Assembly (NCBI RefSeq): GCF_003148495.1
Contig: NZ_QGGH01000001.1
Location: 578,347-642,346, forward strand
Direction of reading: 5' to 3'
Source: Mesorhizobium loti
GTDB lineage: Bacteria; Pseudomonadota; Alphaproteobacteria; Rhizobiales; Rhizobiaceae
DNA: 64,000 nt
Below, one piece after another: positions 20,080 through 29,452 of this stretch. The notes beneath the pieces were generated by a model. The model was not told the DNA's origin and did no database searches. It saw only the letters and a list, made by a program, of their open reading frames with translations. The first letter of the stretch is position 1, and each line of letters starts with the position of its first letter. The position numbers and the translations under genes were made by a program.

Positions 20080-20982
20080 ATGAAGCTGGTCAGCTACAAC
20101 ATCCAGTACGGGTTCGGCAGCGACGGCCGCTATGATCTTTCGCGCGCCGCGCGCATCGTTGCCGGCGCCGATATCATCGCCTTGCAGGAGGTCGAGCGGC
20201 ACTGGCAGCGCAGCGATCACGACGACCAGCCGGAACTGCTTTCTCGCCTGCTGCCGGACTATCACTGGGTCTATGGCCCGGCCTTCGACATGGATGCCAG
20301 CGAGCAGCGCGACGGTCGCCTTGTCAACCGGCGCCGGCAATTCGGCACCATGATGCTGTCTAAGTTGCCGATCGTCTGGTCGCGGCTGCATGCGCTGCCG
20401 ATGCGCCGCACCTTGCTGCCGCTCAACACGCGCAATGCGGCGCTCGAATGCATGATCCGCACGCCGGCCGGCCCGGTGCGCCTGTTGTCGCTGCATCTCG
20501 CTCATATCGCGGTCGAGGAGCGGTTGGAGCAGATCGACTATCTCATGGCCGAGCATCGCCGGGCACCGTCCGATGGCGGGCCGTGGAGCGGCGTCGACGA
20601 TGAGCCCACGCGCAATTGGACCAGTGGTGAAGCGGAGCCGGAAAACCCGCTGGCGGCGATCTGGATGGGCGATTTCAACATGGAGCCGGGCAGCGCCGAA
20701 TATAGCCGTATCGTCGGCAGCACACCCTACCATCGCGGGGCTGCTTATCTCGACGGCTTTGTCGACGCCGCCGCTGTCGCCAGCGAGCCGGCTCAGGACT
20801 TCCACACCCATGTGAAGACCATCGACGGCAAAGTGGCAAAGCGCCGGCTCGATCATTGCTTCGTCGGCGGCATGTTCGCCGGGCGCGTGCGCTCGGTCAG
20901 CGCCGACATCGGCGAGGTTGCATCGGATCATTTCCCGCTGCGGGTCGACATCGACCTGGAAACGCCCGGCATCGCCCCATGA
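20080..20982 (+). CDS. Endonuclease/exonuclease/phosphatase-family protein
   Basis: A 300-residue EEP-fold hydrolase with the expected series of metal and catalytic motifs: LVSYNIQYGFG, IIALQEVE (catalytic Glu), WMGDFNMEPGSAEY (Asp and Asn) and the final SDHFPLRVDID (Asp-His). No signal peptide is seen, so it should be cytoplasmic. It could act on a phosphodiester of nucleic acid, lipid or inositol. It is followed after only seven bases by an EamA-type exporter and is probably co-transcribed with it. Confidence 0.88.
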   Translation: MKLVSYNIQYGFGSDGRYDLSRAARIVAGADIIALQEVERHWQRSDHDDQPELLSRLLPDYHWVYGPAFDMDASEQRDGRLVNRRRQFGTMMLSKLPIVWSRLHALPMRRTLLPLNTRNAALECMIRTPAGPVRLLSLHLAHIAVEERLEQIDYLMAEHRRAPSDGGPWSGVDDEPTRNWTSGEAEPENPLAAIWMGDFNMEPGSAEYSRIVGSTPYHRGAAYLDGFVDAAAVASEPAQDFHTHVKTIDGKVAKRRLDHCFVGGMFAGRVRSVSADIGEVASDHFPLRVDIDLETPGIAP

Positions 20983-20989
20983 GCCGCGC

Positions 20990-21835
20990 ATGACACTTTT
21001 CGTCTTCTTCGCAGTGCTTGCCGCCGCCGCCATGCACGCGATCTGGAACGCGCTGGTCAAGGTCCATCTCGACCGCTTCCTGTCGATCACGCTGATGACG
21101 CTCGGCATGGGCGCCGCAGCACTCGTCGTGCTGCCCTTCGTCGAAGTGCCGAAGGCGGAAGTGTGGCCCTACATCATCGCCTCCGTCGTTTTCCACATGG
21201 GCTACCGGACCTTCCTGATCGGCGCCTACAAGGCCGGCGATTTCGCCCAGACCTATCCGCTGGCGCGCGGCACCGCACCACTGCTGGCGGCCTTTGGCGG
21301 CATGTTCGTCGTTGCCGAGATTCCCGGCCCGTTCGCCATTCTCGGCATCTTTTTGTTGTCGGCCGGTACGCTGGTGATGTCGTTTCGCGGCGGCGCGCAT
21401 CTGGAGAAACTCAACCTGCGCGCGGTAGGCTTTGCGCTCGGCACCTCGATCTTCATCGCCAGCTACACGCTGTCCGACGGCAGCGGCGCGCGGCTGGCCG
21501 CCACGGCGCAGAGCTATGCCGCCTGGCTGTTCATCTGCGATGCTTTTGGCGCCTTGGTGCTTTGCCTCATCTTCCGTGGGCCGAAGGCGCTGCCGGTGCT
21601 GGCGCGCGACTGGAAGACGGGGCTGTTCACCGGCGTGCTCAGTGGTGCGGCCTACTGGATCGTGATGTGGGCGATGACCAAGGCGCCGATCGCCTCGGTG
21701 GCATCGCTGCGCGAAACTTCGATCCTGTTTGCCATGATGATCTCGGTGTTCGCGCTCGGCGAGAAGATGACGGGCTGGCGCGGTGCCGCCGCGCTCAGCA
21801 TCGTCGCCGGTGTCGTCGCACTTAGGCTTGGTTGA
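20990..21835 (+). CDS. EamA/DMT-superfamily transporter
   Basis: A 281-residue membrane protein with ten predicted helices forming two EamA repeats, of the size normal for drug/metabolite exporters. The start at 20990 begins with the first helix (MTLFVFFAVLAAAAMHAIWN); the frame can be read upstream to 20918 but would overlap the EEP gene. It is convergent with the MFS gene across six bases. The substrate is unknown. Confidence 0.88.
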   Translation: MTLFVFFAVLAAAAMHAIWNALVKVHLDRFLSITLMTLGMGAAALVVLPFVEVPKAEVWPYIIASVVFHMGYRTFLIGAYKAGDFAQTYPLARGTAPLLAAFGGMFVVAEIPGPFAILGIFLLSAGTLVMSFRGGAHLEKLNLRAVGFALGTSIFIASYTLSDGSGARLAATAQSYAAWLFICDAFGALVLCLIFRGPKALPVLARDWKTGLFTGVLSGAAYWIVMWAMTKAPIASVASLRETSILFAMMISVFALGEKMTGWRGAAALSIVAGVVALRLG

Positions 21836-21841
21836 CTGCTG

Positions 21842-23059
21842 TCAACTCAGCACGGTCATCACCTGGCCACGTCGTTCCGGACTGAAACGGATGACGACGA
21901 TGATGCAAACGGCGACCACGCCTGCGAACAGCGCCAGCGCATAGCCATAGCTGCCCCCGGCGCTTTCAGCGATTCCAGCCTGATAGGGGCCGCCATAGGA
22001 TGCCGCGAGATTACCCGCCTGATAGATGAAGCCCGGCAGGGTCGCCCGCACCGCGCCGGGCGAAAGCTCATTGAGGTGCACCGGGATGACGCCCCAGGCG
22101 CCCTGCACCGCGACCTGCATGATGAAGGCGCCGATGGCGAGCATGAAGGGCGTGGTCGAGTAGGCCCACAGCGGGATCGACGGCAAGGCGATCAGGCAGG
22201 CCAGCGTGATGGCGTTGACGCGGCCGATCTTCTCCGACAGCGCGCCGAATGCCAGGCCACCGACGATGGCGCCGATGTTGGCGACGATGGTGATCCAACT
22301 CACCGTATGCGGATCGAAGCCGTGCTGCTTCTTCAGGAAGGTCGGGTAGAGATCCTGCGTGCCATGGCTGAAGAAATTGAAGAACATCATCAGCACGACG
22401 GCATAGAGCGCGACGCCCCAGTGTTTCTGTAGCGTTTCCAGAAGGCCTGGTCTCGCGGTCTTCTGCGCTTCGACGAAGGCCGGCGATTCCGGCACATGCG
22501 AGCGGATGAACAGGACAATCAGGGCAGGCACGAAGCTGAGCAGGAACATGGCACGCCAGCCGATCGTGTAGCCGCCGATTGTCTGCTGATAGAGCAGGCC
22601 ATAGACCACCGCCGCCAGGAGATAACCGGCCGGATAGCCGCACTGCAGGATGCCCGAAACCATGCCGCGGGCACTGGGCGGGATGGATTCCATGGCCAGC
22701 GAACTGCCAAGCCCCCATTCGCCACCCATGGCGATGCCGAACAGAGCGCGCAGCGCCAGGAAGATACCGAGATTGGGCGAGAAGGCGGCCAGCGCGCCAA
22801 TCACCGAGTAGCTGACGATGTTGAGCATGAGGATGGGCTTGCGCCCGTATTTGTCGGCAAGCATGCCGAAGAAGAACGCGCCGATGAAGCGCGTTGCCAG
22901 CGTCAGGAACAGCGCCTTGGAGACTGCAGGTACGTCGGTCTGGAATTCAGACGCAATATCGGTGAGCAGGAATGTCAGAAGGAAGAAATCAAATGCGTCC
23001 AGCGTCCAGCCCAGGAATGAGGCCAGAACAGTCTTTTTCTGCTGCGAATTGAGGGTCAA
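21842..23059 (-). CDS. MFS transporter (metabolite:H+ symporter type)
   Basis: A 405-residue major facilitator with 12 helices and the loop 2-3 signature GMLADKYGRKPILMLN. The N-terminus (GWTLDAFDFFLLTFLLTDI) resembles carboxylate symporters of the NanT/ShiA/JEN1 type. The start is TTG at 23059, chosen because GGAGGAAGG lies immediately upstream and there is no ATG nearby. It is on the same strand as the catabolic island and 92 bases from its last gene, so it might carry an acidic substrate or product of that pathway. Confidence 0.9.
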   Translation of the reverse strand: MTLNSQQKKTVLASFLGWTLDAFDFFLLTFLLTDIASEFQTDVPAVSKALFLTLATRFIGAFFFGMLADKYGRKPILMLNIVSYSVIGALAAFSPNLGIFLALRALFGIAMGGEWGLGSSLAMESIPPSARGMVSGILQCGYPAGYLLAAVVYGLLYQQTIGGYTIGWRAMFLLSFVPALIVLFIRSHVPESPAFVEAQKTARPGLLETLQKHWGVALYAVVLMMFFNFFSHGTQDLYPTFLKKQHGFDPHTVSWITIVANIGAIVGGLAFGALSEKIGRVNAITLACLIALPSIPLWAYSTTPFMLAIGAFIMQVAVQGAWGVIPVHLNELSPGAVRATLPGFIYQAGNLAASYGGPYQAGIAESAGGSYGYALALFAGVVAVCIIVVIRFSPERRGQVMTVLS

Positions 23060-23151
23060 GACCTTCCTCCTTTGCCATCCCCGTGAGCAACGATATGTCG
23101 CCCGATTGGCAAAAGAGAACAGCGATCAGCTGGCTTTCGAAAAGCCGGCGG

Positions 23152-23469
23152 TCACTTTTTCGTAAGATCGAGATCGAAGACCATCAGTCCGTCCGTGCCG
23201 CCTTCGAGAGCCGCGACCAGCCGCGCGCCGGCGCGCTGATGCGCCTCATGCACCAGATAGGCGTCGCGCGCGGCGGCATCGCGGAAATCGATGGTGAAGC
23301 CGTGGGTGAAGCCGCGGGCGAACGGCTCGGGGCTGACATTGGCGCTGAACTGGACCGTGTCCATGCCATCGATCACCTGTCGTAGCGCCTCGAGGTCGGC
23401 ATGGATCGCCTTGCGCTCGCCGTCGCCAACATCATTGCGGAATCTAGCGAAAACACAGTGCCTGATCAT
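23152..23469 (-). CDS. Dabb (stress-responsive A/B barrel) domain protein
   Basis: A 105-residue single-domain Dabb protein, a dimeric ferredoxin-like alpha/beta barrel (MIRHCVFARFRND start, VDFRDAAARDAYLVH-like central helix, MVFDLDL end). Family members are stress proteins of unclear role; a plant member is a polyketide cyclase and others fold small ligands. It lies 17 bases after the first GMC oxidoreductase on the same strand, so it is probably the last gene of the catabolic island. A lactone- or enol-handling role is possible but not shown. Confidence 0.82.
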   Translation of the reverse strand: MIRHCVFARFRNDVGDGERKAIHADLEALRQVIDGMDTVQFSANVSPEPFARGFTHGFTIDFRDAAARDAYLVHEAHQRAGARLVAALEGGTDGLMVFDLDLTKK

Positions 23470-23486
23470 TTCTTGCTCCTAAATGG

Positions 23487-25115
23487 CTAAGCTGCCCGGT
23501 TTCCGGAAAACACCGCCGGCGGCAATGGCTCGCGGCCGAGGACAAGGTCGGCGCCTTTTTCACCGACCATGATTGTCGGTGCATTGGTGTTGGAGGACGG
23601 CACGCGCGGCATCACCGAGGCGTCGCAGACCCGCAGGCCCTCAATGCCGCGCAGCCGCAGATCCGGCGTCACGACGGCCATATCGTCATGGCCCATGCGG
23701 CAGGTGCCGACCGGGTGGTGGTCGGTTTTGGAACTGCGGCAGGCATAGTCGAACAGCTCGTCGTCGCTGACGAGTGACGGGCCGGGCAGCACTTCGCGCA
23801 TCACATAAGGGGCAAGCGCCTTCTGCCGCATGATCTCGCGCGCCAGTCTCAGCCCCTTGATCGACATGGCGCGGTCATAGGGATCGGACCAGTAGTTCGG
23901 ATCGATCAGCGGGTGGTCGGCGGGATTGGCACTCTTCAGCCTCACCGTGCCGCGCGAGCGCGGCCGCAGGAAGGCCGAGTTCAAGGTGACGCCGGGGTTT
24001 TTCAGCTTCTCGACGCCGGCCTCGATACCGGAGCCTAGGCCGAGATGGAACTGGATGTCGGGCGAGGCGGCGGTCGGGTCGGCGTACCAGAAGCCGCCGG
24101 TCTCGAACAGGCTGGAGGCCACTGGCCCCTTCTTTAAAAGCAGATATTGCAGACCGGCCCAGGCCGTGCGGTGCAGCTTGGCGTAGTTGTCGTAGGTGTG
24201 GTCGCCGGTGCATTCGGCGATGACGAACAGGTCTAGATGGTCCTGCATGTTGGAGCCGACGCCGGGCAGGTCGTGCACCGGTGTGACGCCGACCGCTTTC
24301 AGATGGTCGGCCGGACCGATGCCCGACTGCATCAAGAGTTTCGGCGAGCCGATGGCGCCGGACGAGACGATCACCTCGCGCTCGGCGCGCAGGATCTTCT
24401 TCTCGCCGCCTGGCCTGTCGACCACCTCGACGCCGATGGCACGGCCCTTCTCGACGACGATGCGCGTCACCAGCACATCGGTCCTGACGGTCAGGTTCTT
24501 GCGGGCGCGGATCGGTCTGAGGTAGGCGACCGAAGCGGAGGAGCGCCGGGCGTCTTTCTGAGTCAGCTGGTAATAGCCGACGCCTTCCTGGCTGGCGCCG
24601 TTGAAATCCGGATTGAAGGGGATACCCATCTCCTGGCCGGCGCGGAAATAGGCCTCGCAGATCGGCAGCGGCGAAATCGGGTTGGACACGCCGAGCGGGC
24701 CCTGGTCGCCGTGAAAGTCGTTGGCGTAGCGCTGGTTGTTTTCGGCGCGTTTGAAGTAAGGCAGCACGTCGCGATAGCCCCAGCCGGTGAGACCCTCTTC
24801 CTTCTCCCAGGCATCATAGTCGCGGGCATTGCCGCGCGTGTAGATCTGGGCGTTGATGGACGAGCCGCCGCCGACCACCTTGGCCTGTGTGTACCAGAAA
24901 ACGCGATCCTTCATGTGCTTCTGCGGCACGGTCGACCAGCCCCAGGAGGCGATCCCTTTGGTCATCTTGGCGAAGCCCGCGGGCATGTGGATATAGGGAT
25001 GCCAGTCCTTGCCGCCGGCCTCCAGCAGCAGGACCGAATTGTCCGGATCCTCGCTCAACCGGTTGGCCAGAACGCAGCCGGCCGGACCGGCGCCCACGAT
25101 GATGTAGTCGGTCAT
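23487..25115 (-). CDS. GMC-family FAD-dependent alcohol dehydrogenase (choline dehydrogenase-like)
   Basis: A 542-residue GMC oxidoreductase. The N-terminal FAD fold is DYIIVGAGPAGCVLANRLSE, then VVGGGSSINAQIYTRG (second GMC signature region), SGAIGSPKLLMQSGIGP and the C-terminal catalytic HHPVGTCRMG and SNTNAPTIMVGE. The start is ATG 25115 with AGTGGA upstream; a GTG four codons earlier is possible. It resembles choline and polyethylene-glycol dehydrogenases, which oxidise primary alcohols to aldehydes. It directly follows an SDR and a second, different GMC enzyme, so three oxidoreductases act in one operon. Confidence 0.92.
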   Translation of the reverse strand: MTDYIIVGAGPAGCVLANRLSEDPDNSVLLLEAGGKDWHPYIHMPAGFAKMTKGIASWGWSTVPQKHMKDRVFWYTQAKVVGGGSSINAQIYTRGNARDYDAWEKEEGLTGWGYRDVLPYFKRAENNQRYANDFHGDQGPLGVSNPISPLPICEAYFRAGQEMGIPFNPDFNGASQEGVGYYQLTQKDARRSSASVAYLRPIRARKNLTVRTDVLVTRIVVEKGRAIGVEVVDRPGGEKKILRAEREVIVSSGAIGSPKLLMQSGIGPADHLKAVGVTPVHDLPGVGSNMQDHLDLFVIAECTGDHTYDNYAKLHRTAWAGLQYLLLKKGPVASSLFETGGFWYADPTAASPDIQFHLGLGSGIEAGVEKLKNPGVTLNSAFLRPRSRGTVRLKSANPADHPLIDPNYWSDPYDRAMSIKGLRLAREIMRQKALAPYVMREVLPGPSLVSDDELFDYACRSSKTDHHPVGTCRMGHDDMAVVTPDLRLRGIEGLRVCDASVMPRVPSSNTNAPTIMVGEKGADLVLGREPLPPAVFSGNRAA

Positions 25116-25127
25116 GACATTGTCCAC

Positions 25128-25886
25128 TTACAGTCGCGGCACGGAGAGCGCGCCGTCGACATTGATGATCGAGCCGGTCGAAAAGCCAAGCTTGCCGCCG
25201 GCGAGCGTCGCCACCACCGCACCAATGTCTGATGCTTCGCCCCAGCGCTTTGCCGGCACCAGGCCACCGTCGATGAGGGCGTCGTATTTGGCGGTGACGC
25301 CTGCCGTCATGTCGGTGCGGATGATGCCGGGCCGCACCTCGAACACGCCGATATTTTCGGGCGCAAGCCGCAGCGCCAGGTTCTTCACCCACATCGAAAG
25401 CCCGGCCTTCGAGATGCAGTAGTCCGGCCGCTCCGGTGACGCCATTTCGGCGCTGACCGAGGTGATGGTGATGATTGATCTCTGATCGCCCGATGTGGCC
25501 AGCATCGCCTTGGCGACGGCCTGGCTGAGGAAGACGGTGCCGCGCAGGTTGATGTTCAGCGCACGGTCGAAATTTTCCGGCTGAAGGTCCAGTAAGTCAC
25601 CCCGCACGACGGCGCCGACGCCGGCATTGTTGACCAGGCAGTCGATACGGCCGAAGGCCTGCATCGCCGCATCGACAAGTGCGGTGTGGCTGGCGAGGTC
25701 GGCAATGTCGCAACGGACATAAGCGAGTTTCGCGCCGCGCCGGGCGATATCGGTGGCAAGTCCGTCAGCTGCTCTTTGAGCAAGGTCGGCGACCAGAATA
25801 TCGAAGCCGGCATCGGCCAGCGCCTCGGCGCAGGCAAGGCCAATGCCGCGCGCGCCGCCGGTGACGATGGCCGCCGGACGGGTCAT
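25128..25886 (-). CDS. Short-chain dehydrogenase/reductase (3-ketoacyl-ACP reductase family)
   Basis: A 252-residue classical SDR with the cofactor motif TGGARGIG, NNAG at residues 86-89, catalytic Ser in TSVSAEMAS, the Tyr-x-x-x-Lys pair in PDYCISKAG and a FEVRPGIIRTDM segment. The start at 25886 overlaps the second GMC gene's stop as ATGA; the open frame running on to 26264 lies inside that gene and is not used. It should oxidise or reduce a sugar or hydroxy-acid hydroxyl with NAD(P). Confidence 0.92.
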   Translation of the reverse strand: MTRPAAIVTGGARGIGLACAEALADAGFDILVADLAQRAADGLATDIARRGAKLAYVRCDIADLASHTALVDAAMQAFGRIDCLVNNAGVGAVVRGDLLDLQPENFDRALNINLRGTVFLSQAVAKAMLATSGDQRSIITITSVSAEMASPERPDYCISKAGLSMWVKNLALRLAPENIGVFEVRPGIIRTDMTAGVTAKYDALIDGGLVPAKRWGEASDIGAVVATLAGGKLGFSTGSIINVDGALSVPRL

Positions 25887-27382
25887 GCCAGTTCGCCCTT
25901 GCGGATATGGTCGGCAACGCGCAGCGCCTGTGCGGCGATCGACAGCGCCGGGTTCACGGCGGCCGAGTTGGGTAGGAAGCCGCCGTCGACGACGAACAGG
26001 TTCCGGTGGTCGAACGAGCGGCAGAACGGGTCGAGCGGCGCGGTGGCCGGATCGTCGCCCATCTTGACCGTGCCGCACTGGTGCGACGGCGTGCGCTTGT
26101 CGAAGGGGCGCGACAGCACTAGGGGATAACCGCAGGCGCGGAAGTTTTCGCGCATCACTTTGGTCAGCCCGTCGAGCGACTGCATGTTGGAGCGCCGCCA
26201 CTGCATGACGATGTCCTTGCCGTCGACCATGATGCGGCTTTCCGGATCGGGCAGGTCCTCGCACATCAGGTACCAGTCGACAGCGTGGCCGGCCATGAAA
26301 TCGAGCGCGAATTTCGGCGTGTATTTGACATTGGCCTTGAGCATGTTGCCGTCGATCTTACCGAGCAACTGGACATTGCCGAGCGGTTTGCCGCCCTTGC
26401 CGTCGGACAGATAATAGTCGTTCAGCATCAGCGTCTTCTGGTAGACGGAATCGTTGCGGCGACGCGGATCGATCGCCAGCATGGCGCTCGAATTGTGGTT
26501 CATGAAATTACGGCCGACCTGGTCGGAGCGGTTGGCGAGGCCTTTGCCATCCGATGTGGGCGAGCGCAGCAGGATAACGGCGGAATTGACCGCGCCGGCC
26601 GAGAGGATGACCAGCTTCGGCGATACCTTCTTCAGCGCGCCATTCTGCCGGTAGTGAATGGCTGATATGGTTTTGCCGTCGGGCGATACTTCGAGATATT
26701 CGACATAGGCTCCAGTCTCAAGCTTGATGTTCTGGTCGGTCAGGGCAGCCGTCAGCGGTCCCGTCTGCGCGTCGACCTTGCCTTGGCCGGTGTTCGGGAA
26801 GGCATCCCAGCCGGTCTTGCCCTCTTTCAGCCAGGTGTCGATATCGACGCCGAGCGGCAGCGAGGCCGGATGCAGGCCGAGGTTTTTCAGCTCGGCGCGG
26901 GCGCGGGCGATGGGGGCTTCGTCGGGCACCGGCTTGAAGGCATAGGGGACCGAATGGAACGGCTCGGTCGGGTCCTCGCCCAGTGCACCGCGCACGCGAA
27001 ACAGCTGTTCGGCTCTGGAATACCAGGGCTCGAATTCCTCATAGGAAAACGGCCAGGCCGGCGAGACGCCGCCGAAATGCTCCATGGCCGCAAAGTCCTC
27101 TTTGCGGTAGCGGATCAGCACCGCGCCGTAGAATTTCGAATTCCCGCCGACATAGTAGTAATTGCCGGGATTGAAGGCGGCACCGCCGGCCTCGCGCCAC
27201 ATCTCCTTCGGCCGATAATGGCCGTCGACGAAGATCGAGCGCGTGTCGCGTGCGTGCGGCGTCGCCGGCAGCGGCTCGCCTCGTTCCAGCATCAGGATCG
27301 AGGCGCCGCTGCCGGCAAGGCCGGAGGCGATCGTGGCGCCGCCAATGCCGGAGCCGATGATGACGATGTCCGGATTTGTCAT
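25883..27382 (-). CDS. GMC-family oxidoreductase (pyranose/glucoside 3-dehydrogenase-like)
   Basis: A 499-residue FAD enzyme with the Rossmann start IVIIGSGIGGATIASGLAGS, GGNSKFYGAVLIRYR in the flavin-binding region, ILSAGAVNSAVILLRS, and the C-terminal HQCGTVKMG and NPALSIAAQALRVADHI. It differs clearly from the neighbouring choline dehydrogenase-like GMC and is closer in style to the GMC enzymes that oxidise sugar hydroxyls, such as the C3 of glucosides. No Tat signal is seen. It is five bases from the sugar-ABC ATPase gene, which supports a sugar or glycoside as substrate. Confidence 0.85.
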   Translation of the reverse strand: MTNPDIVIIGSGIGGATIASGLAGSGASILMLERGEPLPATPHARDTRSIFVDGHYRPKEMWREAGGAAFNPGNYYYVGGNSKFYGAVLIRYRKEDFAAMEHFGGVSPAWPFSYEEFEPWYSRAEQLFRVRGALGEDPTEPFHSVPYAFKPVPDEAPIARARAELKNLGLHPASLPLGVDIDTWLKEGKTGWDAFPNTGQGKVDAQTGPLTAALTDQNIKLETGAYVEYLEVSPDGKTISAIHYRQNGALKKVSPKLVILSAGAVNSAVILLRSPTSDGKGLANRSDQVGRNFMNHNSSAMLAIDPRRRNDSVYQKTLMLNDYYLSDGKGGKPLGNVQLLGKIDGNMLKANVKYTPKFALDFMAGHAVDWYLMCEDLPDPESRIMVDGKDIVMQWRRSNMQSLDGLTKVMRENFRACGYPLVLSRPFDKRTPSHQCGTVKMGDDPATAPLDPFCRSFDHRNLFVVDGGFLPNSAAVNPALSIAAQALRVADHIRKGELA

Positions 27383-27387
27383 AGCCG

Positions 27388-28503
27388 TCAGCGAATGCGG
27401 TTTTCGGTCGCCGGATCGAAGAACACCGCCTTGGTCAGATTGAAGGCGAGTGGCGTGCTGGTGCCCGGCTGGATGTTGGCGTCGGCGCGCAGCCGCGCCA
27501 CCACGCCCTTGCCGCCGAGATTGGTGACGGCGAAGGTGTCCGAGCCTGCCGGTTCGACGACCTCGATGTGGCAGTCGGCGGTGGCGATGTTCGACGCGTT
27601 GCGCTCGGCACCTTCCGGATCGGTCAGCGCTTCAGGGCGGACGCCGAAGATGATCGGCTTGCCCTGGAATGCCGACAGGCCCGCCGGGGCATTGGCCATC
27701 GGCAGATTGATCGGCTCGCGCGCCTCGCGCTGCAGCACGACGGACAGCGCGTTGCCGTTGGTGCCGATCGTCGCCGGGATCAGGTTCATCGCCGGCGAGC
27801 CCATGAAGTCGGCGACGAAGAGATTGGTCGGGTTGTTGTAGATTTCGGCCGGGGTGCCGAACTGCTGCACCTCGCCGTCGCGCATGACGGCGATCTTGGT
27901 CGCCAGCGTCATCGCCTCGATCTGGTCGTGGGTGACATAGACGATGGTGGTGCCGGTGGTGGCGTGCAGGCGCTTGATCTCGATGCGCATGTCGACGCGC
28001 AGCTTGGCATCGAGGTTGGAGAGCGGCTCGTCGAACAGGAACAGTTTGGGGTCGCGCACCAGCGCCCGACCCATGGCGACGCGCTGGCGCTGGCCGCCGG
28101 AAAGCTGGCTCGGCTTGCGCTGCAGCAGGTGACCGATCTGCAGCACCTTGGCCACCTTGTCGATTGCCTTCTGGCGCTCCGCCGCCGGCACGCCGCGCAT
28201 CTCCATGCCAAAGGAGATGTTTCCGGCCACCGTCATGTTCGGGTAGAGCGCATAGCTCTGGAACACCATGGCGATGTCTCGCTTGGAGGGATGCAGATCG
28301 TTGATGGCGCGGCCGTCGACGCGGATTTCACCCGAGGTGATCGTCTCCAGCCCGGCAATCGTGTTGAGCAAGGTCGACTTACCGCAGCCGGACGGGCCGA
28401 CCAGCACCAGGAAGCCGCCTTTCTCGAGTTCGACATCGATCCCTTTCAGGATCTCGACCTGGCCGAAGCGCTTTCTCAGACCATCAATTTCCAGAAAAGC
28501 CAT
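27388..28503 (-). CDS. Sugar ABC transporter ATP-binding protein (MalK/UgpC type)
   Basis: A 371-residue ATPase with Walker A GPSGCGKSTLL, signature LSGGQRQRVAMGRAL, Walker B LFLFDEPLSNLD, switch YVTHDQIEAMT and a long C-terminal regulatory region with TOBE folds (about 235-371). The start at 28503 gives the standard MAFLEIDGLRKRFG beginning. It serves the two permeases four bases upstream. MalK-type ATPases may be shared by several sugar importers. Confidence 0.94.
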   Translation of the reverse strand: MAFLEIDGLRKRFGQVEILKGIDVELEKGGFLVLVGPSGCGKSTLLNTIAGLETITSGEIRVDGRAINDLHPSKRDIAMVFQSYALYPNMTVAGNISFGMEMRGVPAAERQKAIDKVAKVLQIGHLLQRKPSQLSGGQRQRVAMGRALVRDPKLFLFDEPLSNLDAKLRVDMRIEIKRLHATTGTTIVYVTHDQIEAMTLATKIAVMRDGEVQQFGTPAEIYNNPTNLFVADFMGSPAMNLIPATIGTNGNALSVVLQREAREPINLPMANAPAGLSAFQGKPIIFGVRPEALTDPEGAERNASNIATADCHIEVVEPAGSDTFAVTNLGGKGVVARLRADANIQPGTSTPLAFNLTKAVFFDPATENRIR

Positions 28504-28507
28504 CAGA

Positions 28508-29452
28508 TTATCCTTTGACGGCGCCAGCCATGAGACCGCGCACGAAGTAGCGGCCGGCGAGCACATAGACGAGAAGGGTGGGCAGTGCCGCGATCATCGC
28601 GGCGGCCATGTTGACGTTGTATTCGACGACGCCGGTCGAGGTGTTGACGACGTTATTGAGCGCCACCGTCATCGGCATCGCGTCGCCGGTGCCGGCGTAA
28701 GCCGAGGCGAACAGGAAGTCGTTCCAGATGTTGGTGAACTGGTAGATGACGGTGACGACGAAGATCGGCATCGAATTCGGCAGCATGATGCGGCGGAAGA
28801 TCTGGAAGAAGGAGGCGCCATCGACCTGCGCCGCCTTGACCAGTTCGGTCGGGAACGCCTCGTAGTAATTGCGGAAGAACAAAGTGGTGAAGCCGATGCC
28901 GTAGACGACGTGGACGAAGACGAGGTTGACCGTCGGGTTGCCGAGGCCAAAGCTCGTTCCAACCGAGTTCTGCAGCGTGACGCCGAAGCGGCCCAAGCTG
29001 CCGAGGATGGTCGCCATCGGCAGCAGCACCGACTGGAACGGGATGAAGCAGGCGAACAGCATCAGCCCGAACACCAGCGTTGCGCCGCGGAAGCGCCATT
29101 TGGTCAACACGTAGCCGTTCAGCGCCCCGAGCATCGTCGAGATCAGCACGGCTGGAACCACCATCTTGATGGAGTTCCAGAAATAACCCTTGATGCCGGC
29201 GCAGGTGAGACCGACGCAGGTCTCGCCCCAGGCCTTCAGCCATGGGTCGAAGGTCGGCGCCTTGGGCAATGCCAGCATGTTGCCGTTCTGGATCTCGTCC
29301 ATGGTCTTGAACGAGGTCACCAGCATGACGAACAGCGGCATCAGGTAGAACAGCGCAAACAGCGCCAGCAGCCCATAGATAACGATGCGGTTGATGATCT
29401 TGACGTTGACGCCGCCAGAGGCCTGGCGGGCGGGAGTGGTGACAGCGCTCAT
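28508..29452 (-). CDS. Sugar ABC transporter permease (MalG/GtsC-like)
   Basis: A 314-residue permease with six helices and the EAA loop (ELVKAAQVDGASFFQIFRRIMLP). The start overlaps the preceding permease's stop as ATGA. With its partner it forms the membrane channel of a carbohydrate importer. Confidence 0.93.
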   Translation of the reverse strand: MSAVTTPARQASGGVNVKIINRIVIYGLLALFALFYLMPLFVMLVTSFKTMDEIQNGNMLALPKAPTFDPWLKAWGETCVGLTCAGIKGYFWNSIKMVVPAVLISTMLGALNGYVLTKWRFRGATLVFGLMLFACFIPFQSVLLPMATILGSLGRFGVTLQNSVGTSFGLGNPTVNLVFVHVVYGIGFTTLFFRNYYEAFPTELVKAAQVDGASFFQIFRRIMLPNSMPIFVVTVIYQFTNIWNDFLFASAYAGTGDAMPMTVALNNVVNTSTGVVEYNVNMAAAMIAALPTLLVYVLAGRYFVRGLMAGAVKG

